Shown: one piece after another, positions 35,528-43,848 of the stretch
Layout: each line of letters opens with the position of its first letter
Position numbering within the stretch: the stretch's first letter is position 1
Position numbers and translations under genes: made by a program
Source: Gaiellasilicea sp963763755
Lineage (GTDB): Bacteria > Actinomycetota > Thermoleophilia > Gaiellales > Gaiellaceae
Assembly (NCBI GenBank): GCA_963763755.1
Contig: CAVXQE010000006.1
Location: forward strand, 186,001-250,000
Reading direction: 5' to 3'
DNA length: 64,000 nucleotides
Notes under the pieces: model-generated
The model's database searches: none
What the model was told of the DNA's origin: nothing
The model's input: the letters and a program-made list of their open reading frames with translations, nothing else

Positions 35528-36307
35528 TTGGCGTTTTTGGAGATCAAGAACCTGCATGTCGCGCTCGAGGACGGCACCGAGATCGTCAAGGGTGTCGACC
35601 TCGCCGTGGACCTGAACGAGAAGCACGCGATCATGGGGCCGAACGGGTCCGGCAAGTCCACGCTCGCCTACGCGCTCATGGGCCACCCGGCCTACGAGAT
35701 CACCGAAGGCGAGATCTTGCTCGACGGTGTGAACATCGTCGAAGCCGGCGCCGACGAGCGCGCGCAGAAGGGCCTGTTCCTCGCCTTCCAGTACCCGCAC
35801 GCGATCCCGGGTGTGACGGTCACGAACTTCCTCCGGAGCGCGATCAACGCGATCCGCAAGGCGAGGAACGGCGGCCAGGACGACCCGATCCCGGTCAAGG
35901 AGTTCCGGACCGAGATCCTCGCTGCGATGGAGCGGCTGAAGGTGCCGCGCGAGCTGGCGTCCCGCTATCTGAACGACGGCTTTTCCGGCGGCGAGAAGAA
36001 GCGCGTCGAGATCCTCCAGATGGCGCTCCTCCAGCCGAAGATCGCGATCCTCGACGAGACCGACTCCGGGCTCGACATCGATGCGCTCCGCATCGTCGCG
36101 AACGGCGTCAACGAGCTCGTGAGCGCCGAGATGGGCGCGCTCGTGATCACGCACTACCAGCGCATCCTCAACTACGTCACCCCGGATCACGTCCACGTCT
36201 TCGTCGGCGGCAAGATCGTCGCGAGCGGCGGGCAGGAGCTGGCCCACAAGCTCGAGGCCGAGGGCTACGACGCCTTCATCCCGAAGGAAGCAGAGGTGGC
36301 AGCGTGA
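35528..36307 (+). CDS. sufC: Fe-S assembly ATPase SufC
   Basis: ABC-type ATPase of the SufBCD scaffold for iron-sulfur cluster assembly. It is 259 residues. Walker A GPNGSGKST, the Suf-typical QYPHAIPGV, the signature FSGGEKKR, Walker B KIAILDETDSGLDIDAL and the switch His in VITHYQRIL are all present. The start is placed at TTG 35528, giving the family N-terminus AFLEIKNLHV, with a purine-rich stretch (aaagaggg) upstream. An ATG at 35447 would add 27 residues with no family support. It is the first gene of sufC-sufB-VOC-VOC-sufD. Confidence 0.92.
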   Translation: MAFLEIKNLHVALEDGTEIVKGVDLAVDLNEKHAIMGPNGSGKSTLAYALMGHPAYEITEGEILLDGVNIVEAGADERAQKGLFLAFQYPHAIPGVTVTNFLRSAINAIRKARNGGQDDPIPVKEFRTEILAAMERLKVPRELASRYLNDGFSGGEKKRVEILQMALLQPKIAILDETDSGLDIDALRIVANGVNELVSAEMGALVITHYQRILNYVTPDHVHVFVGGKIVASGGQELAHKLEAEGYDAFIPKEAEVAA

Positions 36308-37725
36308 GCGCTTCCGAGACTGACGTCGTCAAGGGGATTCGCTCCGAGTACCAGTACGGCTTCTCCAACTCGGACGAGGCGGAGAACTACTTCTTCAAGT
36401 CGGGCCGCGGCCTGTCGCACGAGCTCGTCGAGGCGATCTCCGAGCACAAGAACGAGCCCGACTGGATGCGGAAGTTCCGGCACAAGAGCCTGGACTACTT
36501 CCTCGCCCGCCCGCTCCCGACCTGGGGCGGCAACGTCGGCGAGATCGACTTCGACAACATCTACTACTACATCAAGCCGACCGAGAAGCAGGCCTCGAAG
36601 TGGGAGGATCTGCCGGCCGACATCCTCGACACCTGGGACAAGCTCGGCATCCCCGAGGCGGAGAAGAAGTACCTCGCCGGGGTCGGCGCCCAGTACGAGT
36701 CGGAGGTCGTCTACCACAAGCTGCAGGCCGACCTCGAGGCGCAGGGCGTGCTCTTCCTCGACATGGACTCGGGCCTGCGCGAGCACGAGGACATCGTCAA
36801 GCAGTACATGGGGACGATCATCCCGCAGAACGACAACAAGTTCGCGGCGCTCAACTCCGCGGTCTGGTCGGGTGGCTCGTTCATCTACGTGCCGCCGGGC
36901 GTCCGGATCGAGCTGCCGCTCCAGGCCTACTTCCGCATCAACGCGGAGAACATGGGCCAGTTCGAGCGCACGCTGATCATCGTCGACGAGGACGCGTACG
37001 TGCACTACGTCGAGGGCTGCACGGCGCCGATCTACTCGTCCGACTCGCTGCACTCGGCGGTGGTCGAGATCATCGTCAAGCCGCGCGGCCGCTGCCGCTA
37101 CACGACGATCCAGAACTGGTCGAACAACGTCTTCAACCTCGTCACCAAGCGTGCCGTGGCCTACGAGGACGCGACGATGGAGTGGGTCGACGGCAACCTC
37201 GGCTCGAAGCTGACGATGAAGTATCCGGCGATCTGGCTGATGGGCGAAAGGGCGCACGGCGAGGTCCTCTCGATCGCCTTCGCCGGCAAGGGCCAGCACC
37301 AGGATGCGGGCGGCAAGGTCGTCCACGTCGCGCCCAAGACGACGTCGGTGATCACCTCCAAGTCGATCTCCAAGAACGGCGGCCGCGCGGGCTACCGCGG
37401 GCTGCTCGAGGTCGCGAAGGGCGCGGTCGGCGCGAAGTCCAAGGTCGTCTGCGACGCCCTGATCCTCGACGACGAGTCGCGCTCCGACACGTATCCGTAC
37501 ATCCGCGTCGACGAGAACGACGTCGACCTGGGGCACGAGGCGACCGTCTCCAAGATCGGCGAGGAGCAGCTCTTCTATCTCATGTCGCGCGGGCTCTCCG
37601 AGTCCGAGGCGAGCGCGATGATCGTCTCCGGCTTCGTCGAGCCGATCACCAAGGAGCTGCCGCTCGAGTACGCCGTCGAGATGAACAGGCTGATCCAGCT
37701 GCAGATGGAGGGCTCGGTTGGCTAG
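36304..37725 (+). CDS. sufB: Fe-S assembly scaffold SufB
   Basis: A 473-residue scaffold protein that, with SufC and SufD, builds and transfers Fe-S clusters. Conserved parts: KSLDYFLARPLPTWG, SGGSFIYVPPGV, HYVEGCTAPIYSSDSLHSAV (the Cys that accepts sulfur) and TTIQNWSNNVFNLVTKRA. GLSESEASAMIVSGFVEP at the C-terminus provides the interface with SufC. The GTG overlaps the stop of sufC by 4 nt. The TTG of the next gene lies inside the end of sufB. Confidence 0.95.
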   Translation: MSASETDVVKGIRSEYQYGFSNSDEAENYFFKSGRGLSHELVEAISEHKNEPDWMRKFRHKSLDYFLARPLPTWGGNVGEIDFDNIYYYIKPTEKQASKWEDLPADILDTWDKLGIPEAEKKYLAGVGAQYESEVVYHKLQADLEAQGVLFLDMDSGLREHEDIVKQYMGTIIPQNDNKFAALNSAVWSGGSFIYVPPGVRIELPLQAYFRINAENMGQFERTLIIVDEDAYVHYVEGCTAPIYSSDSLHSAVVEIIVKPRGRCRYTTIQNWSNNVFNLVTKRAVAYEDATMEWVDGNLGSKLTMKYPAIWLMGERAHGEVLSIAFAGKGQHQDAGGKVVHVAPKTTSVITSKSISKNGGRAGYRGLLEVAKGAVGAKSKVVCDALILDDESRSDTYPYIRVDENDVDLGHEATVSKIGEEQLFYLMSRGLSESEASAMIVSGFVEPITKELPLEYAVEMNRLIQLQMEGSVG

Positions 37726-38086
37726 CCCGGTGACGGGCGTCGACTTTGTCGCGGTACCGTCCACCGACTGGAGACGATCGCGCGACTTCTACGTCGAGAC
37801 GCTGGGTTTGCGGCCCGACGAGACCCGCGACGGTGAGTTCTGGGTCGGCGAGACCTGCTTCGGAATCTACGAGCCGACCACATTCGGGATGGAGTTCGCG
37901 CCGCAGAAGACCGCACACCTCGCGCTGCACGTCGAGGACGTCGGCGCTGCGCGCGCCGAGCTCGAGGCGAAGGGCATCGAGTTCCACGGCGAGACGTTCG
38001 ACACGGGCGTCTGTCACATGGCGTTCTTCGAGGATCCCGACGGCAACGCCCTGATGCTTCACCACCACTACGCGCCTCGGGCGTGA
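37718..38086 (+). CDS. VOC (glyoxalase-fold) protein, first copy
   Basis: A 122-residue single-domain vicinal oxygen chelate protein. The beta-alpha-beta-beta-beta layout is clear, with RDFYVETLGL early and DPDGNALMLHHHY at the end, which supplies one likely metal ligand. VOC proteins range from glyoxalases and dioxygenases to metal-free binding proteins, so the reaction is open. It is inserted between sufB and sufD and starts with TTG inside the last codons of sufB. The next gene is a second VOC copy coupled through GTGA. Confidence 0.82.
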   Translation: MASPVTGVDFVAVPSTDWRRSRDFYVETLGLRPDETRDGEFWVGETCFGIYEPTTFGMEFAPQKTAHLALHVEDVGAARAELEAKGIEFHGETFDTGVCHMAFFEDPDGNALMLHHHYAPRA

Positions 38087-38445
38087 TGCAGGTCGAGCAC
38101 GTCGACTTCGTGTCGGTCCTGACGCAGGACCTCCAGCGGGCGAGGCAGTTCTACGTCGAGACGCTCGGGCTCGAGGTCGAGACCGAGAGCGACAGCGACA
38201 TGGAGCTTCGCTGTGGTCAGGTCACGCTCGACGTCTTCGACCCCTCGAGCATCGGGCAGCCCTTCGCGCCCTCGCCGGCCGGGATCTCATTGCGTGTCGC
38301 CGACGTCGATGCCGCGCGGGCCGAGCTGGAGTCGAAGGGCGTTGCCTTCGACGGTGACACGATCGTCACCGGCGTGTGCAAGCAGGCGTGGTTCAAGGAT
38401 CCGGACGGGAACGCGCTGATGCTCCACCGGAGATTCGACGTATGA
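38083..38445 (+). CDS. VOC (glyoxalase-fold) protein, second copy
   Basis: A 120-residue paralogue of the preceding gene, sharing QFYVETLGL, a middle DVDAARAELESKGV and the C-terminal DPDGNALMLH. Tandem single-domain VOC genes suggest a heterodimer equivalent to the two-domain VOC enzymes. The GTG (38083) overlaps the previous stop; ATG 38086 is the alternative. Its own stop overlaps the ATG of sufD (ATGA), so both VOC genes are fully embedded in the suf operon. Confidence 0.82.
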   Translation: MMQVEHVDFVSVLTQDLQRARQFYVETLGLEVETESDSDMELRCGQVTLDVFDPSSIGQPFAPSPAGISLRVADVDAARAELESKGVAFDGDTIVTGVCKQAWFKDPDGNALMLHRRFDV

Positions 38446-39608
38446 CGAGGACAGATCTGCTCGAGCGCTACCGCGCGCTGCCGCTGCCCACGACGAAGGA
38501 CGAGTCGTGGCGCTTCACCGACCTGAAGGGATTCGATCCCGAGACGTTCTCGGCGAACGGCGCGACCGAGGTCGCTGCCGCAGCGGGACTGCTCGAGCTC
38601 GAGGCAGCCGGCGTCGTCCGCGTCTCCGAGAGCGGGATCGAGATCGACCGCGCGCCCGACGGCATCCGGTTCGAGCCGCTCGCCGATCATCCGCTGCTCG
38701 GCGAGCTGGTCGGCTCCGACGAGAAGTTCGCCGCGCACAACGCGGCCGAGTGGAAGCACGGTCTCCTCGTGCACGTCCCCAAGGACGTCGTGCTGGAGCA
38801 GCCGCTGATGATCCGCATCGTCAATTCGGTCGACGGCGGCTCGCTCTTCTGGCGGCTGCTGATCGTCGCCGATCCGGGCAGCCGCTTCTCGGTGATCGAG
38901 GAGTACGCGTCGACGACGCCCGAGCTCTCCGGCTACGTGAACGCGGCGGTCGAGATCTTCGTCGCCGACGGAGCGAGGGTCGAGTACGTCTCGGTGCAGA
39001 ACGTCTCGCAGGAGACCTGGCACTTCGGGACGCACCACGCCCGCGTCGAGCGAGATGCGGAGCTCGACTGGGTCGCGGCGGGCTTCGGCTCGAAGAAGGG
39101 CAAGATCCGGATCCAGAACGACCTCGCCGGGCAGGGGGCGACCTCGCGGGTCACGGGCGCCTACTTCGCGGACGGCAATCAGCACCTGGACTACGACACC
39201 TTCCAGGAGCACATCGCGCCCAACACGACGAGCGACTTCGCGTTCAAGGGTGCGCTCCGTGACGAGTCGAGCTCCGTCTGGCGCGGGATGATCCGCGTCG
39301 AGGAAGACGCGCAGAAGACGAACGCCTACCAGGAGAACCGGAATCTCCTCCTCTCCAAGCAGGCGCACGCGGACTCGATCCCCGGGCTCGAGATTCTCGC
39401 GAACGACGTGCGCTGCACGCATGGGGCGACGCTCGGGCAGGTCGATCGCGAACAGCTCTTCTACCTGATGGCCCGCGGCCTCTCGCGCGGCGAAGCCGAG
39501 CGGATGATCGTCCGCGGCTTCTTCCAGGACGTGCTCGACCGGATCGAGCTCGAGCCCGTGCGCGAAGCGCTCGGCGCCGCGCTCGAAGCCCGCATCCCGC
39601 AGGCGTAG
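38442..39608 (+). CDS. sufD: Fe-S assembly protein SufD
   Basis: A 388-residue partner of SufB in the SufBC2D scaffold. The N-terminal segment DESWRFTDLKGFDPE is typical of SufD. The beta-helix core and the C-terminal LEILANDVRCTHGATLGQVDREQLFYLMARGLSR are shared with SufB, including the His of CTHGAT that aids cluster formation. The ATG overlaps the stop of the second VOC gene. SufS and SufU are encoded 10 kb away at 49614, so the Suf machinery is split into two loci. Confidence 0.94.
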   Translation: MTRTDLLERYRALPLPTTKDESWRFTDLKGFDPETFSANGATEVAAAAGLLELEAAGVVRVSESGIEIDRAPDGIRFEPLADHPLLGELVGSDEKFAAHNAAEWKHGLLVHVPKDVVLEQPLMIRIVNSVDGGSLFWRLLIVADPGSRFSVIEEYASTTPELSGYVNAAVEIFVADGARVEYVSVQNVSQETWHFGTHHARVERDAELDWVAAGFGSKKGKIRIQNDLAGQGATSRVTGAYFADGNQHLDYDTFQEHIAPNTTSDFAFKGALRDESSSVWRGMIRVEEDAQKTNAYQENRNLLLSKQAHADSIPGLEILANDVRCTHGATLGQVDREQLFYLMARGLSRGEAERMIVRGFFQDVLDRIELEPVREALGAALEARIPQA

Positions 39609-39627
39609 CGCCCGGAGGGAGCGCGCG

Positions 39628-40839
39628 ATCGCCGGCATCGCCTTCGACCCGCTCGACCCAGCGCAGCGCGAGGACCCGTTTCCCGTCCTCGCCCGAGCCC
39701 GCGAGGCGCAGCCGGTCTTCTACGCGCCGCAGTTCGATCTCTGGGTGGTGACGAGGTACGACGACGTCCTCGCAGTCGTCAAGGATCACGACACGTACTC
39801 GTCGGCGGGAGCGCTCAAGTCGTCGCCCGAGCCGTTCCCACCCGAGGTCGAGGAGGTGCTCGCCGAGGGCTGGCCGGCGATGCCGTACATCATCGAGATC
39901 GACCCGCCGCTGCACGACCGGATCCGTGGGCTCGTCACGAAGACCTTCACGCCGAGACGAATCGCCGAGCTCGAGCCGCGGATCGAGGCGATCGCCACCG
40001 AGCTCGTGGACGAGCTTGCGCCGCTCGGACGCGCCGACGTGATCGAAAAGGTCGCGTGGCCGCTGCCGCTGCGGGTTCTCGGCGAGCTGCTCGGATTCCC
40101 GCGCGAGGACCTCCCTCAGCTGCACGAGTGGGGGACGGACTGGCTGCTCCTCCAGCAGCCGGGATCGATCGAGCAGCGCGTGCGGCACGCTCGCGGGCTC
40201 GTGGCGCTGCAGCACTACATGATCGACGCGCTCGAGGCGCGCGAGCGAGAGCCTCGCGACGACTTGCTGGGGGCACTGATGGCAGCACGCGCCGAGTCCG
40301 ACGATCCGCTGCCGCTGGAGGCCGTCGCAGGCCTGCCACTCGACCTCGTCGTCGCCGGCCACGTCACGGTGACACGGGCGATCGGCAGCGCGCTCGCACT
40401 CGTCTTCCGCCAGCCGGAGCTTCGCGACCAGCTGCTCGATCCGGAGCTCGCGCCGCCGGCGATCGAGGAGATCCTCCGCCTCGAGTCGCCCGCCCAGGGG
40501 CTCTTCCGCGTCACGACCCGGCCGACCGAGATCGGCGGGGTGGAGCTGCCGCAGGGTGCCCGGGTGATGGTGCACTTCGGCTCCTCGAACCGCGACGAGT
40601 GCGTGTTCTCCGACGCCGATCGCGTCGATCCCGAGCGGGACGGGCTCGCAAAGCATCTCGCCTTCGGCAAGGGCATCCACTTCTGCATCGGAGCGCCGCT
40701 CGCGCGGCTCGAGCTGAAGATCGTGCTGCCGCTGCTCCTCCAGCGCTTGCCCGGCCTGCGGGCCACGGGCGACTTCGAGCGAGAGCCTGTCTTCTTTGCC
40801 CGCGGCTTCCAGCGGCTGGTGGTCGAGTGGGAGACCTAG
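39628..40839 (+). CDS. Cytochrome P450, start codon unclear
   Basis: A soluble bacterial class I P450 of about 403 residues. Family marks: FDPLDPAQREDPFPVLARAR at the N-terminus, the I-helix VAGHVTVTRAIG (unusual for the AGx(E/D)TT motif), ExxR in EEILRLESP, and heme-binding FGKGIHFCIGAPLARLE with the Cys ligand. A strong SD-like ggaggga (39614-39620) precedes the conserved N-terminus, but the next codon in frame is ATC at 39628. No ATG, GTG or TTG occurs before 39745, which is too late. I place the start at the ATC provisionally; a base error is the simpler explanation. Substrate and redox partner are not evident. Confidence 0.83.
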   Translation: MAGIAFDPLDPAQREDPFPVLARAREAQPVFYAPQFDLWVVTRYDDVLAVVKDHDTYSSAGALKSSPEPFPPEVEEVLAEGWPAMPYIIEIDPPLHDRIRGLVTKTFTPRRIAELEPRIEAIATELVDELAPLGRADVIEKVAWPLPLRVLGELLGFPREDLPQLHEWGTDWLLLQQPGSIEQRVRHARGLVALQHYMIDALEAREREPRDDLLGALMAARAESDDPLPLEAVAGLPLDLVVAGHVTVTRAIGSALALVFRQPELRDQLLDPELAPPAIEEILRLESPAQGLFRVTTRPTEIGGVELPQGARVMVHFGSSNRDECVFSDADRVDPERDGLAKHLAFGKGIHFCIGAPLARLELKIVLPLLLQRLPGLRATGDFEREPVFFARGFQRLVVEWET

Positions 40840-41513
40840 AGCTGGGCGGCGATCAGCGCCCACTCGGGCGTGCGAGGGTCGATCACCTCGAAGTGGCCTG
40901 CGCCGGGCAGCGTCAGGAGCTCCGCGCCCGAGGCCGCGGCGAACGATCGGCTGTAGTCGAACGGCACCCGGTCATCGTCGGTCCCGTGCGCCAGCAGGAC
41001 AGGAACGGTGAGCGGCAGGCGGCGCATCGGGTCGGCGTGGGCCGGCGGATCGGGGCCCGCAAACTCGACGACCGCATCGGAGCCGATGCCTTCGCGCGCC
41101 CCGCGCGCGAGATCGGTCACGCCCGCGAGCGACACCGCCTTGTCGATCTTGCCCGTGCCGGCGGCCCAGAGCACGAGGTGCCCGCCGGCCGAGTGGCCGA
41201 TGGCCACGCCGGGGCCGGTGACGTCGAGCACGGCGCCGACGTCCGCGAGCGTGTCGGCGAGGCCGGTGCGCCGGTACTCGACGTTCCACGTCGTCCAGCC
41301 GCTCAGCGCCAGCTCGACCGCGAGCGCGCGTGTGTTGGCGCGCGTGAAGGCCGGCCGCCAGAAGCCGCCGTGAACGACGATCGCGTTGCGCGCCCCGCCA
41401 CGTCGCACATCCGCAACCTGGTCGGGGTGGTTGCCGTACACGACCGTCTCGAAGCCTGGGTCGCGCTCCTCGGCCCAGGCTGCGAGCTCGGCGAGGAACG
41501 TGTCGAGATCCAC
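40836..41513 (-). CDS. Alpha/beta hydrolase (kynurenine formamidase-like)
   Basis: A 225-residue serine hydrolase. It has an HGG oxyanion motif (VVHGGFWRPAF), the nucleophile GHSAGG, an acid Asp in HGTDDDRVPF and a His in GAGHFEVIDP. HGGFW and GHSAGGHL are common in kynurenine formamidase-like and carboxylesterase enzymes. No tryptophan-degradation genes are nearby, so the substrate stays open. It starts with GTG, is divergent from the SDR gene (11 bp apart) and converges on the P450 gene with a shared CTAG stop palindrome. Confidence 0.85.
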   Translation of the reverse strand: MDLDTFLAELAAWAEERDPGFETVVYGNHPDQVADVRRGGARNAIVVHGGFWRPAFTRANTRALAVELALSGWTTWNVEYRRTGLADTLADVGAVLDVTGPGVAIGHSAGGHLVLWAAGTGKIDKAVSLAGVTDLARGAREGIGSDAVVEFAGPDPPAHADPMRRLPLTVPVLLAHGTDDDRVPFDYSRSFAAASGAELLTLPGAGHFEVIDPRTPEWALIAAQL

Positions 41514-41524
41514 CGGAGGAGTCT

Positions 41525-42238
41525 ATGAGCCGCGAAGTCGCGATCGTCACCGGCGGTGCCCGCGGGCTTGGCCTCGCGTACGTCGAGGGCCTGAAGGGAG
41601 CAGGATTCGACGTCGTCGTCGCCGACCTCAACGAGAGCGACGCCGGCGACCTCTACGTGCCGGTCGACGTCAGCGATCCGGCCTCGACCGGGGCCATGGT
41701 GGCGACCGTCGTCGAGCGCTTCGGGCGCATCGACGTTCTGATCAACAACGCCGGCTACTTCACGCAGATCGTCAAGAAGCCGTTCGAGGAGCTGACGGTC
41801 GAGGAGTGGGACCTGGCGTTCGCCGTCAACGTCCGCGGTACCTGGCTCTGCTGCCGTGCCGTCGCGCCGACGATGAAGGCGCAGCGCTCGGGCAAGATCG
41901 TCAACACCTCGTCGATGACCGTCCCGAGCGGCATCCCAGGCTTCCTCCACTACGTCTCGTCCAAGTCGGCGATCGTGGGCCTGACCCGTGCGCTGGCGCG
42001 CGAGCTAGGTGAGTGGGGGATCTCGGTGAACACGATCACGCCTGATTACGTGCCGCACGACGAGGAGTACGCAGCGCGGCAGCCGGAGATGGCCGCCCTG
42101 CTCGCGGGTCAGCGCGCCTTCAAGCGGGATCAAGTGCCGGAGGACCTCGTCGGCACGATCCTCTTCCTGGCTGGGCACGGCTCCGACTTCGTCACCGGCC
42201 AGGACTTCTGGGTGAACGGCGGGCGGCTCTTCAACTAG
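41525..42238 (+). CDS. Short-chain dehydrogenase/reductase
   Basis: A 237-residue classical SDR. Cofactor motif TGGARGLGLAY, structural NNAG, active-site Ser region TSSMTVPSG, and catalytic YVSSK (Tyr, Lys). The late NTITPDYVPHDEEY and FVTGQDFWVNGGR match 3-oxoacyl-ACP reductase-like SDRs. It probably reduces or oxidises a carbonyl/alcohol with NAD(P)H; the substrate is unknown. A clear SD (ggaggag) lies 5 nt before the ATG. It ends tail to tail with the LysE gene (CTAG). Confidence 0.88.
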   Translation: MSREVAIVTGGARGLGLAYVEGLKGAGFDVVVADLNESDAGDLYVPVDVSDPASTGAMVATVVERFGRIDVLINNAGYFTQIVKKPFEELTVEEWDLAFAVNVRGTWLCCRAVAPTMKAQRSGKIVNTSSMTVPSGIPGFLHYVSSKSAIVGLTRALARELGEWGISVNTITPDYVPHDEEYAARQPEMAALLAGQRAFKRDQVPEDLVGTILFLAGHGSDFVTGQDFWVNGGRLFN

Positions 42239-42843
42239 CGCTCGGCGGCGAGCCGGATTCCGAACGCCATGAGGCACGTCCCGGTGAATGCGTCGAGCGA
42301 TCGCCGGATTCGAGGGCGCCGCACGAGGTCGCCGGCGCGGGCGATCGCGAACGAATATGCGGACAACCAGGCGAGAGTGAGCGAGCAGAAGAGGAGTCCG
42401 AGCGCGAGCAGGCTCACGAACGAGCTCCCGAACTGAGGGAGCAGACTCGTGAAGAAGATCGCCATCTTCGGGTTGCCGAGGTTGCTCAGCAAGCCCTGGC
42501 GGAACGCGCGGGGAGCAGCCAGCGGCACGCCCTCGGCTCGCTCTACGGCCCGGCTGTGGGGGCGGATCGCGTGTCGCAGCGCCTGGAGGCCGAGGTAGAC
42601 GAGGTACGCAGCGCCTGCCAGCTTCAGCGCGACGAACACTGGTTCCGAGGCGACGAGCAGCGCGGCCAGTCCGACGCTGGCTGCGACCGTCCAACACGCC
42701 TGGCCGGCGGCGACTCCCGCCGAAGTCGCAACGCCCGCGGAGCGGCCGCCGAGCATCGTGTTCCGGATCGTCAGCGCCGTGTCCTGGCCCGGGGTGACGA
42801 TGACGAGGATCGCGATCCCCAGAAAGGCAGCGAGCTCCCCCAC
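42235..42843 (-). CDS. LysE/RhtB-family amino acid exporter
   Basis: A 202-residue inner membrane exporter with five or six TM helices. The opening helix ends in VTPGQDTALTIRNTMLGG, the family signature (PGP/PGQ), followed by GVAAGQACWTVAASVGLAALL and NPKMAIFFTSLLPQF. LysE/RhtB proteins export basic or neutral amino acids and derivatives. It precedes the DUF2568 gene by 10 bp in the opposite order of transcription (same strand, downstream). Substrate unknown. Confidence 0.9.
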   Translation of the reverse strand: MGELAAFLGIAILVIVTPGQDTALTIRNTMLGGRSAGVATSAGVAAGQACWTVAASVGLAALLVASEPVFVALKLAGAAYLVYLGLQALRHAIRPHSRAVERAEGVPLAAPRAFRQGLLSNLGNPKMAIFFTSLLPQFGSSFVSLLALGLLFCSLTLAWLSAYSFAIARAGDLVRRPRIRRSLDAFTGTCLMAFGIRLAAER

Positions 42844-42853
42844 GGCGAAGATC

Positions 42854-43177
42854 CTAGGCGCTTCCGCGCTGGCCCCAGGCGAGCATCAGCGCCTCGCTCA
42901 GCACAACGGCAGCCAGGAAGACCGCCGCCGCGAGCGGGTGATCCGCAGCTGCAAGTGCAGCTCCGGCCGCGCCGAACAGGACGAGCTCGACCACGAGGCG
43001 CACGGGATCGCGGAGCCGCCGGCTCGCCTTGGGTGCGATCCAGAGGCCCCACACGACAGCCGCTGCGAGTGGAGCTGCGATCCCGAGCACGATGTTCTCA
43101 GAGAAGCCCCAGACGCCGAGCGCCACGAGCAGGCAGAGCTCGAGCACGAACCGCAGTCCGAGGTTGAGCGGCTTCAA
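42854..43177 (-). CDS. DUF2568 (YrdB-like) membrane protein
   Basis: A 107-residue protein with four TM helices, matching the small DUF2568/YrdB family (LNLGLRFVLELCLLVALGVWG at the start, then WGLWIAPKASRRL). The function is unknown. The TTG start at 43177 overlaps the stop of the YceH-type gene (TTGA), so I chose it over longer in-frame readings that would run back into that gene. Confidence 0.8.
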   Translation of the reverse strand: MKPLNLGLRFVLELCLLVALGVWGFSENIVLGIAAPLAAAVVWGLWIAPKASRRLRDPVRLVVELVLFGAAGAALAAADHPLAAAVFLAAVVLSEALMLAWGQRGSA

Positions 43178-43794
43178 CGCTCGTCGAGCCGTCGTTGCAG
43201 CTCGGCCACCTGCTGCTCGAGCCGGGCGACGCGCTCCTCGAGCCTGGACTTCTCGAGTTCGGGCGGCGCGGGCTCGGCCGGAGCCGCTGCGGGTGTGGTC
43301 TCCCCGCTCTCTTCGCCTCCGAGCAGCTGGACATAGCGATCCTGGCTCTGCCCGGGCCGGCGGGGCAGGCGCTCGACGAGCTCCGCGTCGGCCAGGGCAT
43401 CGAGTGCCTTCTGGACGTCGTCGAGCGAGCCGTACGGATAGAGGCGCTCGACTCGCTGCTTCAGCTCGCCCGGTGTCTGTGGGCCGCGGAGCATGAGCAC
43501 CGCCAGCAGCGCGATCTGCGACGGGACGCGGCCGAGGGCATCGTCGAGCAGGTGCCTGAACTTGGCGACTCGGCTGCCGGGGCCGCTTGCGAGACGCACC
43601 CAGCCGCGACGCGACAGCTTGTCGATCGCCGCGCGGATCGTCGCCTCGTCGTAGTCCACGACGGGCTCGCGGTTCGTCGCCTGGTTGCAGGCGAGCCGCA
43701 GCCCGTTGAGCGACAGGGGGTACTGGTCGGGCGTCGTTCGCTGCTTTTCGATCAGGCTGCCGAGCACCCTGATCTCGACGGGGTCCGCGTCCAC
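43174..43794 (-). CDS. YceH/DUF480 winged-helix protein
   Basis: A 206-residue protein of the UPF0502 (YceH) family: two winged-helix domains (ADPVEIRVLGSLIEKQRTT with the typical PDQYPLSLNGL, then LRGPQTPGELKQRV) and a C-terminal coiled coil (LEERVARLEQQVAELQRRL). The family is thought to bind nucleic acid or act as a regulator, but no role is established. It starts with GTG at 43794, 12 bp from a strong hairpin shared with the flavin oxidoreductase gene. Confidence 0.9.
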   Translation of the reverse strand: MDADPVEIRVLGSLIEKQRTTPDQYPLSLNGLRLACNQATNREPVVDYDEATIRAAIDKLSRRGWVRLASGPGSRVAKFRHLLDDALGRVPSQIALLAVLMLRGPQTPGELKQRVERLYPYGSLDDVQKALDALADAELVERLPRRPGQSQDRYVQLLGGEESGETTPAAAPAEPAPPELEKSRLEERVARLEQQVAELQRRLDER

Positions 43795-43806
43795 GCCCCA
43801 AAGCTA

Positions 43807-43838
43807 CAGAGGCGCCCCGGGGGAGCGGGGCGCCTCTG
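43807..43838. terminator. Strong 12-bp hairpin between YceH and FAD oxidoreductase
   Basis: A perfect 12-bp stem (cagaggcgcccc / ggggcgcctctg) with loop gggggagc lies between the end of the upstream - strand flavin oxidoreductase (43849) and the GTG of the YceH gene (43794). It most probably terminates the flavin oxidoreductase transcript. Confidence 0.7.
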
Positions 43839-43848
43839 CAACCGCGTG

